DNA from: Methylobacterium isbiliense
GTDB taxonomy: Bacteria > Pseudomonadota > Alphaproteobacteria > Rhizobiales > Beijerinckiaceae
Assembly (NCBI RefSeq): GCF_022179325.1
Contig: NZ_BPQQ01000008.1
Span: forward strand, 1-64,000
Direction of reading: 5' to 3'
DNA length: 64,000 nucleotides
Positions 8,489-16,722 of this stretch are shown here, piece by piece. Position numbers and translations under genes: made by a program. The notes under the pieces were generated by a model, which did not search any database, had not been told where the DNA came from, and was given only the letters and a program-made list of their open reading frames with translations. The first letter of the stretch is position 1, and each line of letters starts with the position of its first letter.

Positions 8489-8506
8489 AAGACCGTAGTA
8501 CGTCTT
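8489..8506. promoter_or_regulatory. Lux-box-like imperfect palindrome before the luxR-type gene
   Basis: AAGACCGTAGTACGTCTT has arms AAGAC and GTCTT and an inner CGTA-G-TACG, giving an 18-bp near-palindrome just upstream of the luxR-type start. Size and placement suit an autoregulatory lux box. It is not a close match to the classical Vibrio lux box. Confidence 0.4.
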
Positions 8507-8617
8507 CAACGTGTAGGGCGATGGGAAAGGATTTCGTTAAGCCAAAGCGGCGGATTCGCGGGGCCGGGCCGACCGGCTCCGGGCGGGCGCCCCGAAGCGG
8601 CACGCCGGTCGCTCTTG

Positions 8618-8629
8618 CCACATATGTGG
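8618..8629. promoter_or_regulatory. Perfect 12-bp palindrome CCACATATGTGG
   Basis: A self-complementary CCACATATGTGG lies in the divergent gap between the LuxR-type regulator and the small gene at 8661. It could be an operator for either side. No direct evidence links it to a protein. Confidence 0.3.
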
Positions 8630-8660
8630 TGGGAATGTGTCCTGAAATCGGCTAGTTCCC

Positions 8661-8999
8661 GTGGGTCGTCCCAGGATGAAACAGATGCGCCCGCTCGATG
8701 GAGATCAGTTCACGGTCGTGAGAACGACGACCGAGATCGCCGCCATACGGGTCAAGGCCATCGCGGAGGCGCGGCATCTACGGGCGCTGGCCTTCGTCGC
8801 CCTGCGGGACGGCATGCCTCATGCCGAGACGCGCGCGGCGAACGCGCGGGCGGCGGCGCGCAGCGTGCTGGGCTTCGCCCGCCGTCTCACCGCGGAGGCC
8901 CGGGCGCGGGCGGCCCTGTGCGCGGCCGATCCTTCCCCGGAGCCGGAGCCGCTGCCGCTGCCGGAGCCTTGCTCGGCGCCGGCCCTCGAACCGGCCTGA
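8661..8999 (+). CDS. Small hypothetical protein with Pro-Glu-rich tail
   Basis: A 112-residue frame opening with GTG; in-frame ATG codons at residues 6 and 9 are alternative starts, and none has a strong ribosome site. Residues about 15-85 look alpha-helical and Ala/Arg-rich; the tail is a Pro-Glu run (EPEPLPLPEP). No membrane segment or known motif is visible. It runs divergently from the LuxR-type gene and converges on the peptidase gene, with 12 bases between stops. Existence is moderately supported; function unknown. Confidence 0.5.
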   Translation: MGRPRMKQMRPLDGDQFTVVRTTTEIAAIRVKAIAEARHLRALAFVALRDGMPHAETRAANARAAARSVLGFARRLTAEARARAALCAADPSPEPEPLPLPEPCSAPALEPA

Positions 9000-9011
9000 G
9001 CGGACCGCGCC

Positions 9012-10028
9012 TCACGGGCCGACATAGGTCAGGTGGACCTCCTGCGGCCGGCCGGGCACGAGGCTCGGCCGCGAGATCGTGCGCACGCGCGCCGCCGCGG
9101 TGATCTCCGCCATCCGGATCAGGCGCGCCCGCGCGAGGTCGTGGTCCTGCAGGGCGCCCCCCGCCGCTCCCGCCGATTGCGCCACGCACTCCGTGAACGA
9201 GAACGGCGCGTAGGCGGTCAGGCCGTAGGGGTGCCAGCCGTCGGATCCGAGCGGGCTCGGCCGCTCCAGGATCCACTCGGCCGTCGCCCCGGAGATCCGG
9301 CAGGGGCCGGGGGCGGTGGCGTCGAAGGCCTGCAGCATCAGTCCCTGGGTCTCGTTCTTCAGGTTGAAGCGCACGGTCGTCGGATCGAGCACGGTGAGGA
9401 TCGCGCTGACCACGTCGCCCCCCGTCACCGGCAGCGGCAGCGGCTCGGGCGCGTTCGTCTGCCCGCGCGCCCACCATTGATACCACGTCTCGTAGGCCGC
9501 CTGCGGCGGCGGCCCCGGGTGCCAGATCTGCAGGGTTCCGATCTGCGGCAGGCTGGAATCCTGGTAGAAGCCCTGTCCGTCGAGCCCGATCCAGGTCGAG
9601 CTGCGCCGCTCCTCCCCGCCCGCCGGCCCGGTGACGACCGGGACGGTCCAGCGGCCCATCACGGACACGAAGTCCCGCCCGCCGCGCGGCGCCAGGGAGG
9701 CGCCCGACCAGTTCGCGCTCTTGTGCACGGGCAGCCGGCCGGCGGCGATCCGGTTCGTGCGCGCCGGCGCGCTGGCGGCGGCGAGCGCCAGGACCGGCCT
9801 CTGCGCCGGCACGAAGCGCAGCGGGCGGTCCGGGGGCGGCGCCAGGAAGCCGCGGCGGAAGGCCGCCGCCGCCCCGGCGGCGAAGCCCGGCCCGGCCGGA
9901 AGGCCGTAGCGCTGCAGCTCCACGTCCCGGGCCTTGGACGGGTCGAAGCCGGCCGGCGGCAGGGGATGGTGGTAGACCGCCGGCTCCTCGGAGCCGGTCT
10001 CCGGCCCGGCGCCCACATGGTCGATCAT
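9012..10028 (-). CDS. Peptidase G1 (eqolisin/glutamic peptidase) family protein
   Basis: A 338-residue protein whose residues 103-338 match the glutamic-peptidase beta-sandwich: SANWSGA (104-110), GRWTVP (125-130), SSTWIGLDG (143-151), QIGT (162-165), YETWYQWW (179-186) and AEWILERP (250-257). The catalytic pair of scytalidoglutamic peptidase, Gln and Glu, corresponds here to Q162 and E251. The first 100 residues could be a propeptide, but no clear signal peptide is seen, so secretion is unproven. G1 enzymes are mostly fungal acid proteases and uncommon in bacteria. The divergent-looking haloperoxidase gene upstream is on the same strand, 77 bases away. Confidence 0.88.
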   Translation of the reverse strand: MIDHVGAGPETGSEEPAVYHHPLPPAGFDPSKARDVELQRYGLPAGPGFAAGAAAAFRRGFLAPPPDRPLRFVPAQRPVLALAAASAPARTNRIAAGRLPVHKSANWSGASLAPRGGRDFVSVMGRWTVPVVTGPAGGEERRSSTWIGLDGQGFYQDSSLPQIGTLQIWHPGPPPQAAYETWYQWWARGQTNAPEPLPLPVTGGDVVSAILTVLDPTTVRFNLKNETQGLMLQAFDATAPGPCRISGATAEWILERPSPLGSDGWHPYGLTAYAPFSFTECVAQSAGAAGGALQDHDLARARLIRMAEITAAARVRTISRPSLVPGRPQEVHLTYVGP

Positions 10029-10073
10029 CGCGCGCTCCTCATCGGGCAGGATCCTCGGGGCGGAGGACCTGCC

Positions 10074-10118
10074 AGGGCGAAGGACCTTCTAGGGCGAAGG
10101 ACCTTCTAGGGAAGGACC
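10074..10118. repeat. 17-bp tandem repeat at the 3' end of the haloperoxidase gene
   Basis: AGGGCGAAGGACCTTCT occurs twice in tandem (10074-10090, 10091-10107), followed by a partial third copy. The repeat carries the stop codon of the haloperoxidase/PAP2 gene and extends into the gap before the peptidase gene. Confidence 0.7.
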
Positions 10119-11131
10119 AGCTGGCCGTTGAATTCCCGTGCCGCCTTGATGGCGGCGTCGCCGAAGGCGCGCAGCGTGTAGGAGGCGGGATCCAGCGGCG
10201 TGCCGGTATGGGCGCTGAGCACCGCGAAGACGGCGGTCGCCAGCACCTCGCCCGCCTGCGAGTCGCTCGGATAGTGCAGGCCGGCGATCTCGCGGTTGCG
10301 CGCCACCCGCCGGGCCAGGGCCTTGAGCGTCTCGCCGAGCGCCGTCCGATCGGCGGCCGGCAGGCCCGCCAGTTCGAAGGCGTAGGACAGGCAGGCGGCC
10401 ATCAGGTGGGCCTGGGTGGCGTGGCCGCTCGGGAAGGCGGAGTGCCCCGGCACCGGCACCGGCGGCAGGAGCGCCGGGCATTCCCAGGACGGCCGCGGCC
10501 GCTCGAAGACGTCCTTGAACACCAGGGCCGCGTAGGAGCCGATCAGGCTCGCGATGTGGATCAGCCGGAAGGTGCGCGGATGCGAGCCCGGGGTCATCGC
10601 CAGGGCCTCCATGAACGCGGTGATGAACTCGACGTCCTGGTTCAGGATCTCGCCCATCGCCGCGGCGCGCTCGTCGCGGGCCAGCGCGACCAGCGTATCG
10701 AGTTCGACGGCCTGCCCGGTCGTCCCGCCGCTGGGGGTCGCGAGGGCGAGCAGGATGTCGGCGAGCTGGTTGTGCAGCGCCGGGGTGTTCCAGGTCTGGC
10801 CGGCGAACTGCTTGAGCACCCGGAACGCGTACCAGCGGCCGGCCCAGTTGCGGTCGTCGAACCTGACGGAGGCGGCGCCGGCCGCGTCGGCGTTGCGGAA
10901 CGCCACCACCTTTCGGGCGGATCCGCCGGGGGTCTCGTCGCGGATGTGGACCGCGCGGCGCAGCGTGCCGATCTGCGCCCCGGCGCCGGTGACTTCGAGC
11001 GAGAAGGGGAAATCGGCCCGGTCGGCGAGGATCCAGCCGCCGCCGGAATCGCCGCTGATCCCGGCATTGCCGGTATTCCCCGTGTTGCCCGTGTTGCCCG
11101 TGTTCCCGGTATTGCCCGTGTTGCCGGTCAT
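10106..11131 (-). CDS. Vanadium-dependent haloperoxidase / PAP2 phosphatase-like protein
   Basis: A 341-residue all-helical protein with the three-part vanadate/phosphate site shared by vanadium haloperoxidases and PAP2 acid phosphatases: K-x6-RP in KDVFERPRP (206-214), PSGHAT (234-239) and R-x5-H-x3-D in REIAGLHYPSD (280-290, nucleophile-type His286). There are no membrane segments, which favours the soluble haloperoxidase-like branch. The N-terminus carries six Gly-Asn-Thr repeats (residues 3-20). ATG at 11131 follows GAGGGGG. Whether the enzyme oxidises halides or hydrolyses phosphate cannot be told from sequence. Confidence 0.87.
   Translation of the reverse strand: MTGNTGNTGNTGNTGNTGNTGNAGISGDSGGGWILADRADFPFSLEVTGAGAQIGTLRRAVHIRDETPGGSARKVVAFRNADAAGAASVRFDDRNWAGRWYAFRVLKQFAGQTWNTPALHNQLADILLALATPSGGTTGQAVELDTLVALARDERAAAMGEILNQDVEFITAFMEALAMTPGSHPRTFRLIHIASLIGSYAALVFKDVFERPRPSWECPALLPPVPVPGHSAFPSGHATQAHLMAACLSYAFELAGLPAADRTALGETLKALARRVARNREIAGLHYPSDSQAGEVLATAVFAVLSAHTGTPLDPASYTLRAFGDAAIKAAREFNGQLVLP
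11072..11125 (-). repeat. Six 9-bp units encoding (Gly-Asn-Thr)6
   Basis: Tandem 9-bp units of the type GGCAACACG, with synonymous variation, encode GNT repeated six times at the start of the haloperoxidase/PAP2 protein. The in-frame unit length means copy-number change would alter only linker length. Confidence 0.8.
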
Positions 11132-11319
11132 CGCCGCCCCCTCGCCTTCATCGCCTGTCCGGGCGGCCGACGCCTCGCCGGGCCGCCTCCCGATCGTTCG
11201 ACGCCGAACCGGCGGTTCGGCGAAAGCTCAAGAACCGGACCGAGGGTCATGCCCGCGGCCCTCGGGATCAGGTGGCGGGCTCGCTCGATGAGTTCATGGG
11301 GCGGGCCCATTCGGCAGAC

Positions 11320-13074
11320 TCATTCTGGAAGTCCGGCCGACCGCAGATGCCCGAGCCAGCGCTCCAGGAACGGCGGGGGAAAGGGGCATCGGGGGGCGTA
11401 GACGTTCAGCCGGAAGGTCGGCTGGACCCGCAGCAGGTGGGCCGCCGCGGCCGCGGCCTCGCGCCCATAGCCCGCCGCCGCGAGGCTCGCCGCGAGCGTG
11501 CGCAGGTTGAAGCGGATGGACGGGTTGTGGGCGACCGCGCTGCGCGCCCAGGCCACCGCCTGGTCGTAGCTGTCGTCGAGGTAATGCGCCTGGGCCAGGA
11601 TCCCCTCGTGCCAGAAGGTGTAGGGGTCGGCGGGCGCCAGCCGCTGCCCGGTCTCGCCGTGCTGCACCGCGAGGCGCGCGGAGCCGGCGAAGCCGTACGC
11701 GGCGCTGCTCATGGACCAGGCGGTGGCGACGCTCGGGCCGGCGGCGATCGCCCGGTCGAGGAAGCGGCGGGCGGTCTCCGGGTCGCGCAGCAGGTAGGCC
11801 TGGACGTGGCCGTAGATCGCCAGCCCGAGCGGGTCGTTGCCGTCGAGTTCCACCGCCGTGCGGGCGCGGTCCTCCGCCGCCCGCGCATCCGAGGCCGGGT
11901 CGGGCGAGCCGAGTTCGCCGACCCGCAGGACGTGCCACCACGCCGCGTAGGCGAAGGGGGGCGCGTAGGTCGGGTCGAGCGCCATCGCCTGCTGCAGCAG
12001 GGTCCGGGCGCGGGCGAAGCTGTCCGCATCCATCTTGTAGAGGAGGTCGACGGCCTGCAGCAGCAGGTCGTAGCCCGTCAGGCTCTCCGGGTGCTTGCGC
12101 AGGGCGCGCCGCAGCTCGCGCTCGCGCACGTGGGGGGCGATGGTCCGGATGAGCTTGAGGGCGATGCGGTCCTGCAGCTCGAACATCTCGTCGAGGGCGC
12201 CCTCGTAATGGTCGGCGATGACCACCGCGCCGGTCTCGCTGTCGATCAGCTCGGACCCGACCCGCAGCCGTCCGGCATGCTGCCACACGCTGCCGTCCAT
12301 GACGTAGCGCACGCCCAGCTTGCGGCCGAACGAGATCGGGTCGGTGCGCCCGCGGCGATAGGCCAGCGTCGAGCCGCGCGAGATCACGAACAGGTCCTTG
12401 AAGCCCGACAGGGAGCGGACCATCCAGTCGACGAGCCCGTCCGCCACGTAGCTTTGGCCAGGCCGGTCGCTGGTGAGGCGAAAGGGCAGCACCGCGATGG
12501 AGGCCCGCGCTTCGAGCGCGGCGAGGCTCTCGCCGACCCGGCGGGCCGGCCCCGCGGCCGGGTCGGCCCGCAGCGCGAAGACCCGCACCGGCCGCGTGTG
12601 GTTGCGCAGGTGCAACTCGCCGAGATCGGTCGCGCGCTCCCTCTCGGCCGGATCGAGCGTGGCGAAGACGGCCTCCGACACGACCACGTCGCCGGCCTCC
12701 GCGTAGGCCTGGAGCCGGGCCGCCACGTTCACCCCGTCGCCGAAGATGTCGCCGTGATCCTCGATGACGTCCGCGAAGTGGACGCTCATCCGGAAGGAGA
12801 GGCGCAGCGCCTCCGGCTCGGCGGCGGTCGCCTCGGCGAGCGCGCGCTGCAGCGCCACGGCGCACCGGGCCGCCGGGGCGGCGTCCGCGAAGGTCGCGAT
12901 GAAGCCGTCGCCCGTGTTCTTGACCACCTGGCCCGCGGCCTGGACCACCGCCGGATCGATCACGCCCGCGCGCAACGCCATCAACCGGCGGTGGGTGTCC
13001 TCCTCCGCCAGCTCGCTGAGGCGCGTATACCCGACCACGTCCGCGACGAGGATGGCGGCTGGACGGCGCTTCAT
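11320..13074 (-). CDS. Class III adenylate/guanylate cyclase fused to TolB-like and TPR domains
   Basis: A 584-residue cytosolic protein. Residues 1-170 are a class III nucleotide cyclase domain: metal Asp in LVADVVGYT (near 9-17), K-x3-D in KNTGDGF (near 52-58), and IFGDGVNVAARL with the transition-state Asn and Arg (near 110-121). Residues about 185-310 resemble the TolB N-terminal/adenylate-cyclase-associated region (SIAVLPF onward), and 330-584 contain tetratricopeptide-like helical repeats. This architecture is common in Rhizobiales, where the TPR part probably binds a regulator. Catalytic residues look intact, so cAMP production is likely. ATG at 13074 begins the conserved MKRRPAAILVADVVGYT. 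Confidence 0.9.
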   Translation of the reverse strand: MKRRPAAILVADVVGYTRLSELAEEDTHRRLMALRAGVIDPAVVQAAGQVVKNTGDGFIATFADAAPAARCAVALQRALAEATAAEPEALRLSFRMSVHFADVIEDHGDIFGDGVNVAARLQAYAEAGDVVVSEAVFATLDPAERERATDLGELHLRNHTRPVRVFALRADPAAGPARRVGESLAALEARASIAVLPFRLTSDRPGQSYVADGLVDWMVRSLSGFKDLFVISRGSTLAYRRGRTDPISFGRKLGVRYVMDGSVWQHAGRLRVGSELIDSETGAVVIADHYEGALDEMFELQDRIALKLIRTIAPHVRERELRRALRKHPESLTGYDLLLQAVDLLYKMDADSFARARTLLQQAMALDPTYAPPFAYAAWWHVLRVGELGSPDPASDARAAEDRARTAVELDGNDPLGLAIYGHVQAYLLRDPETARRFLDRAIAAGPSVATAWSMSSAAYGFAGSARLAVQHGETGQRLAPADPYTFWHEGILAQAHYLDDSYDQAVAWARSAVAHNPSIRFNLRTLAASLAAAGYGREAAAAAAHLLRVQPTFRLNVYAPRCPFPPPFLERWLGHLRSAGLPE

Positions 13075-13320
13075 CGAGATCCTTCCGTCTCTGGACCAGG
13101 AGATCGGGAGGTTCCCCGCGGCGGGGCGGCCCCGGCTCGTCTCGGCTCGACTGAGTGTTGAACGCCTCGTCCTGCGAGAGGTGACCGGGCCGGTGGGCTG
13201 CGCAGGTCTCGCTGAGACATCCGGGACAACCGGCCGGTTCAGGCGTCACAACCAATACTGTCATGGCGCAGGCCACGGGTCCAGTTGTGCCGATGGTCGC
13301 GCCGCCGGGTGGTCCGCCGC

Positions 13321-14877
13321 TCAGCGGCGCAGGCTGCCGATGCCGCCCACGAGATTGCCGACCCCGCCGAGGAAGTTGCCGACCTCCCCGAGCGAGGCGC
13401 CCCCGCCCTGCTGCTGTTGCGGCGCGGGCCTCGCCGCGGGGGGCGCAGCGGGGGCGGCGGCCGCCTCGGCGCTGGGCGCCGGGCGGGCGGGCCGCGGAGC
13501 GGCGGGCTTGGCGGTGCGCTCCACCGGCGGACGGGCGGCGAGGAGCTTCTGGTAGTCGGCCTCGCTCTGCTCCCACAGGGCGGTCTGCTGCGCCTTCGTC
13601 AGGTAGCCGGACTCGGGCAGCTGGCGGGTCTTCTGCCAGTTGGTGAGGGCGCGGCGGGTGCCCGGGCCGAAAGTCCCCGAGGCGCCGCCCGGATCGAAGC
13701 CGAGGGCGCGCAGCCGCATCTGCGTCTCGGTGCGCTCCCTGGGCGAGAGCTTCAGGTCGCCCTCGCTCTTCGCCGTGCCGGGCTCCTTGAGGTCGGTCTC
13801 CGCAACCGCCTGCCGGCCGGCGCCCCCCGCCCGCGCGATTCGGTTCCGGGCGATCTGGGCGAAGTAGCCGTTCGGATGCGCCTCCAGGTAGGCCTTGTAA
13901 TCCTCGGTGGTGTTCGACCGCTCGGCGGCCTCCCACAGCTTGATCTCCAGCGCCTGCGGGGCGGCGAAGGCCTGCGGGGCGGCCAGCGCCGCGGGAGCCG
14001 CCGGCAGCGCGCTGCCGAGCCCCTCGGGCGTGGCGGCCGCCACCTGGACCGGCGCGGCGACCGGGTTGAGGTAGAACTCGCCGATGATCGAGGTGTTGAC
14101 CCAGGGGCGCTGCTTCTCGCCGGTGGAGCGCCACACCTCCTCGCGCACCCGGTCCATGACCGTGCTGATCGAGACGCCGGGCGTCTCCAGGTGCTTGAGG
14201 AGGGCCGCGGTGAACGGGCTGTTGCGGCCGCCCGTGCCGTCGAGGGCGGTCTTCTCCGGGTCGGTGGCGAAGGCGATCAGCGTGCCGGCCGCGGAATTGA
14301 CCGCGATCTCGCTCAGCCCGCTCCGGACCGCGACCGAGCGCGACTTGATCGAGCGCGCGAGTTCCTTGGCGAAGGGATTGTCCCGGCAGGCGTCGAGGAT
14401 CACGAGGTTGACCCGGTCCTCGCGCTGCATCTGCCGCATCACGAGATTGATGTTCATGGTGCGGAAGTCGAGGTCGGCCTCGCTCTTGAGCACCGTGTCG
14501 GTGGGCAGGAGGTAGTTCTCGCCCGCCACCGCCACGCCGTGGCCGGCATAGTACACGGCCGCGACCTTCGCGCCGTCGAGCTTGGCGGCGTAGTCGCCGA
14601 CGAGGCCGCGCATCGCGTCGAGCGTGAGGTCGTAGCCCTCGACCACCTCGAACCCGATGCGCTTGAGGGCCGCCGCCACCGCCTTGGAATCGGAGAGCGG
14701 GTTGTCGAGGGCGGGCACGTTCCGGTAGGCGCCGTTGCCGATCACCAGGGCGACCCGGCGCTCGCCCGTCGCCGCGTCCGTTCCGCTCACCAGGGCGACC
14801 GACAGCCCGAAGCCGGCCAGGGCCGCGAGGCCGAGGCGGCGCAGGCCGCGCGTCAGGTTCCGAACACCGCTTCTCAT
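13321..14877 (-). CDS. Secreted caspase-like (peptidase C14) protein with peptidoglycan-binding-like domain
   Basis: A 518-residue protein with a signal peptide/N-terminal helix (about 10-35, cleavage near TDAA). The caspase-fold domain (about 40-270) has catalytic dyad His113 in YYAGHG and Cys164 in LDACRDNP. A tetratricopeptide-like helix pair follows near 305-340, then a PG_binding_1-like region (about 385-440) and a Pro/Ala/Gln-rich tail ending in Gly-Leu-Gly repeats. ATG at 14877 has GGAG 7 bases upstream; GTG at 14886 is the alternative. Such alphaproteobacterial orthocaspases/metacaspases prefer Arg/Lys sites; the cell-envelope role is unknown. It may be co-transcribed with the cyclase gene, 246 bases downstream. 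Confidence 0.9.
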   Translation of the reverse strand: MRSGVRNLTRGLRRLGLAALAGFGLSVALVSGTDAATGERRVALVIGNGAYRNVPALDNPLSDSKAVAAALKRIGFEVVEGYDLTLDAMRGLVGDYAAKLDGAKVAAVYYAGHGVAVAGENYLLPTDTVLKSEADLDFRTMNINLVMRQMQREDRVNLVILDACRDNPFAKELARSIKSRSVAVRSGLSEIAVNSAAGTLIAFATDPEKTALDGTGGRNSPFTAALLKHLETPGVSISTVMDRVREEVWRSTGEKQRPWVNTSIIGEFYLNPVAAPVQVAAATPEGLGSALPAAPAALAAPQAFAAPQALEIKLWEAAERSNTTEDYKAYLEAHPNGYFAQIARNRIARAGGAGRQAVAETDLKEPGTAKSEGDLKLSPRERTETQMRLRALGFDPGGASGTFGPGTRRALTNWQKTRQLPESGYLTKAQQTALWEQSEADYQKLLAARPPVERTAKPAAPRPARPAPSAEAAAAPAAPPAARPAPQQQQGGGASLGEVGNFLGGVGNLVGGIGSLRR

Positions 14878-15156
14878 CCCCCACACTCCGCGTTCTCGCG
14901 CGGAGCCTCGGCCCGCTTCCGCAGCCCGGCCCCGCTTTCGACCGGCGCCGGCCTAGCCGCGGCGTGTTGCGTCAACATTTCGTGGCGACGAGGGGAGCGT
15001 CCCGTGCGGTCCGGATCCGCTCCGGCGCAGTCGAACCCAATTCTGTGTTGTCATTCTGCCACGTCGATGGGCGCCGAACCGACACTCGAGCGCCGGACGA
15101 CTGGCGAATGCGCGCCGTGCGTTGCCGACGAGGCGTGCGCCGCCTACCGTGGCGCG

Positions 15157-15501
15157 ATGCGACGCGGCCCGCCCGGTCCGGACAACCCCGCTTCCCGCCT
15201 CGGCCGCGGGCTGTCGCATCACATCCTGCCGAACGCCGCCACGATGGCGGGCCTGTGCTCCACGCTGATCGGCCTCGTGAAGCTCGGCGAGACGGACGCC
15301 ATGACGCGGCGGGCCGACGAGATGCTCGGCTACATCACGGTGCTGTTCGTCGTGAGCGCCCTGTGCTCGTACGGCTCGATCCGCGCCACCGCCGCCGCCC
15401 GGCGCAGCGAGCGCCTGGAATGGATCGCCGACGTCACCTTCATCGTCGCCCTGGTCGCGCTGGCGGTGGTGTCGCTGCTCTTCGCCCATGAGCAAGTGTG
15501 A
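15157..15501 (+). CDS. Small membrane protein, unknown function
   Basis: A 114-residue protein with about three hydrophobic helices: ILPNAATMAGLCSTLIGLV (about 23-42), a second from about 60 to 78, and a third near the C-terminus from about 90 to 108. Sequence composition is that of a real membrane protein, unlike the surrounding reading frames. The ATG at 15157 gives the shortest N-terminal tail; the exact start is uncertain. I do not recognise the family. It runs divergently from the caspase-like gene. Confidence 0.65.
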   Translation: MRRGPPGPDNPASRLGRGLSHHILPNAATMAGLCSTLIGLVKLGETDAMTRRADEMLGYITVLFVVSALCSYGSIRATAAARRSERLEWIADVTFIVALVALAVVSLLFAHEQV

Positions 15502-15599
15502 GCAAGCGTGAGCCGGGGCGTCCTCCACGTGCGGCGGCGCACACCGGCCGGCCGCGCGCTCCGGCACAGGGATCCCCAGACACGCAAGAGAGATCCCCG

Positions 15600-15692
15600 A
15601 TGGTCAGCCCCCTCCAGATCCGCCGCCTGATCGCCGCGGCCTTCGCCCTCGGCCTCGTCCTGGCGCCGGTCGTCAACCCGCTGCTGCCTTGA
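15600..15692 (+). CDS. 30-residue hydrophobic peptide (possible small membrane protein)
   Basis: ATG at 15600 is preceded by AGAGAG at a workable distance and encodes one 20-residue hydrophobic helix flanked by Arg-Arg (residues 8-9) and ending NPLLP. Small single-helix proteins of this kind are common in the group. Only composition and spacing support it. Confidence 0.4.
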   Translation: MVSPLQIRRLIAAAFALGLVLAPVVNPLLP

Positions 15693-15815
15693 GGGTGAAT
15701 CAGTCCTGAAAGGCACAGTGCGGCAGAGATCGCCGTCAGGCCGGCCGAGAATGCTGCATCGGACAGCAGCAGGCGCTAGGATCCGGGGCGCGAATGCCCA
15801 TACGGAAGCGCCCAC

Positions 15816-16403
15816 ATGCCCTCCGACACTGCGGTTATACTGCTCCTCGTCGCCTCCCTCCTGATGGCGACCGCGAGCGCCGTGATCGCCTGGCGGACGC
15901 TGCGGCACCTGCGGCGGGCCGCCCGCAAGGCGACACAGAGCATGTGGTCGCTGCACGCCGGCACGAACGCCGCGCCGGATGCCCGCGGCAGGCTGTTCTA
16001 CCTCCGGCTGGCCGATCCGAAGCGGAACCGGTTCCGGATCGGCAGCCTCACGGTGCGCCAGCCCGCGGGCGCCGGCGCCTCGGCGGTGGAGTTCCGGCCC
16101 CTCGATGCGTCGGGCCGGGGCGGCTACCGGCACCTCAGCTTCAAGCGCGTGCTCTCGCTCAACCACGAGATCACCGACCGCAAGATCTACGAGCCCGGCG
16201 TCGGCGGCACCGACCATCCCGGCGAGGGGCGCGTGTACTTCTTCGTCACGCCGCGCCCGGGCGGCTTCTGGCGCCGCCGGCTCCCCGACCGGCTGGTGGT
16301 GGAGATCCGCGTCGAGGAGGTGGCGCCCGACCGCGACGTCCACCGCCTGAGGCTCACGAGCGATCCCGTCGCCTGGGCGGACGCGCCGGACGCGGCGGGC
16401 TGA
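15816..16403 (+). CDS. Single-pass membrane protein of unknown function
   Basis: A 195-residue protein with one N-terminal membrane helix (about 5-26) followed by Arg-rich residues and a beta-rich domain (about 55-190). The domain contains GRLFYLRLADPKRNRFRIG (about 57-75) and RVYFFVTPRPGGFWRRRL. The positive patch after the helix suggests a cytosolic C-terminal domain. No catalytic motif is recognised. The gene stands alone on the plus strand, 80 bases before another small gene. Confidence 0.7.
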   Translation: MPSDTAVILLLVASLLMATASAVIAWRTLRHLRRAARKATQSMWSLHAGTNAAPDARGRLFYLRLADPKRNRFRIGSLTVRQPAGAGASAVEFRPLDASGRGGYRHLSFKRVLSLNHEITDRKIYEPGVGGTDHPGEGRVYFFVTPRPGGFWRRRLPDRLVVEIRVEEVAPDRDVHRLRLTSDPVAWADAPDAAG

Positions 16404-16482
16404 GGCGCCGAACCTCCCTCACCGCCCGGACCGTGTTCCGGCTGCACTGGCCCGCCCGGCCCGGCCATGCCACCACGCGCCG

Positions 16483-16713
16483 ATGATCCGCCTCCTGACG
16501 CATGTGCTGGTCGAGTACGGTCCCGACCGCGAGGCGCGGATCGACGCCGCGGTGGCGGCGATCCTCGACGCCATCCCGGAGGCGAGGCTCGATGTGGCGC
16601 CGGGCCTCCTCGACGACGACCTGCTGATCGAGGTGCGGATCCCGCTGAGCCGGCTGCACGACTGGCCGGAGGTCGCGCGCCGGGTCCAGGCGCACCGGCC
16701 GGCCGGGCCGTAG
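16483..16713 (+). CDS. Small hypothetical protein, 76 residues
   Basis: ATG at 16483 opens a compact acidic protein beginning MIRLLTHVLVEYGPDREARI. It is predicted to mix a helix and strands, with no membrane segment. It converges on the class II aldolase gene with 9 bases between stops. I do not recognise the family; codon usage is like its neighbours. Confidence 0.55.
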   Translation: MIRLLTHVLVEYGPDREARIDAAVAAILDAIPEARLDVAPGLLDDDLLIEVRIPLSRLHDWPEVARRVQAHRPAGP

Positions 16714-16722
16714 CGGCGCGCC

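Noticed and set aside
7512-8509. Extension of the membrane-fusion protein upstream of 7510
   Set aside because: The frame stays open but overlaps the LuxR-type gene and reads as Arg/Pro-rich noise. The membrane helix begins right after the ATG at 7510.
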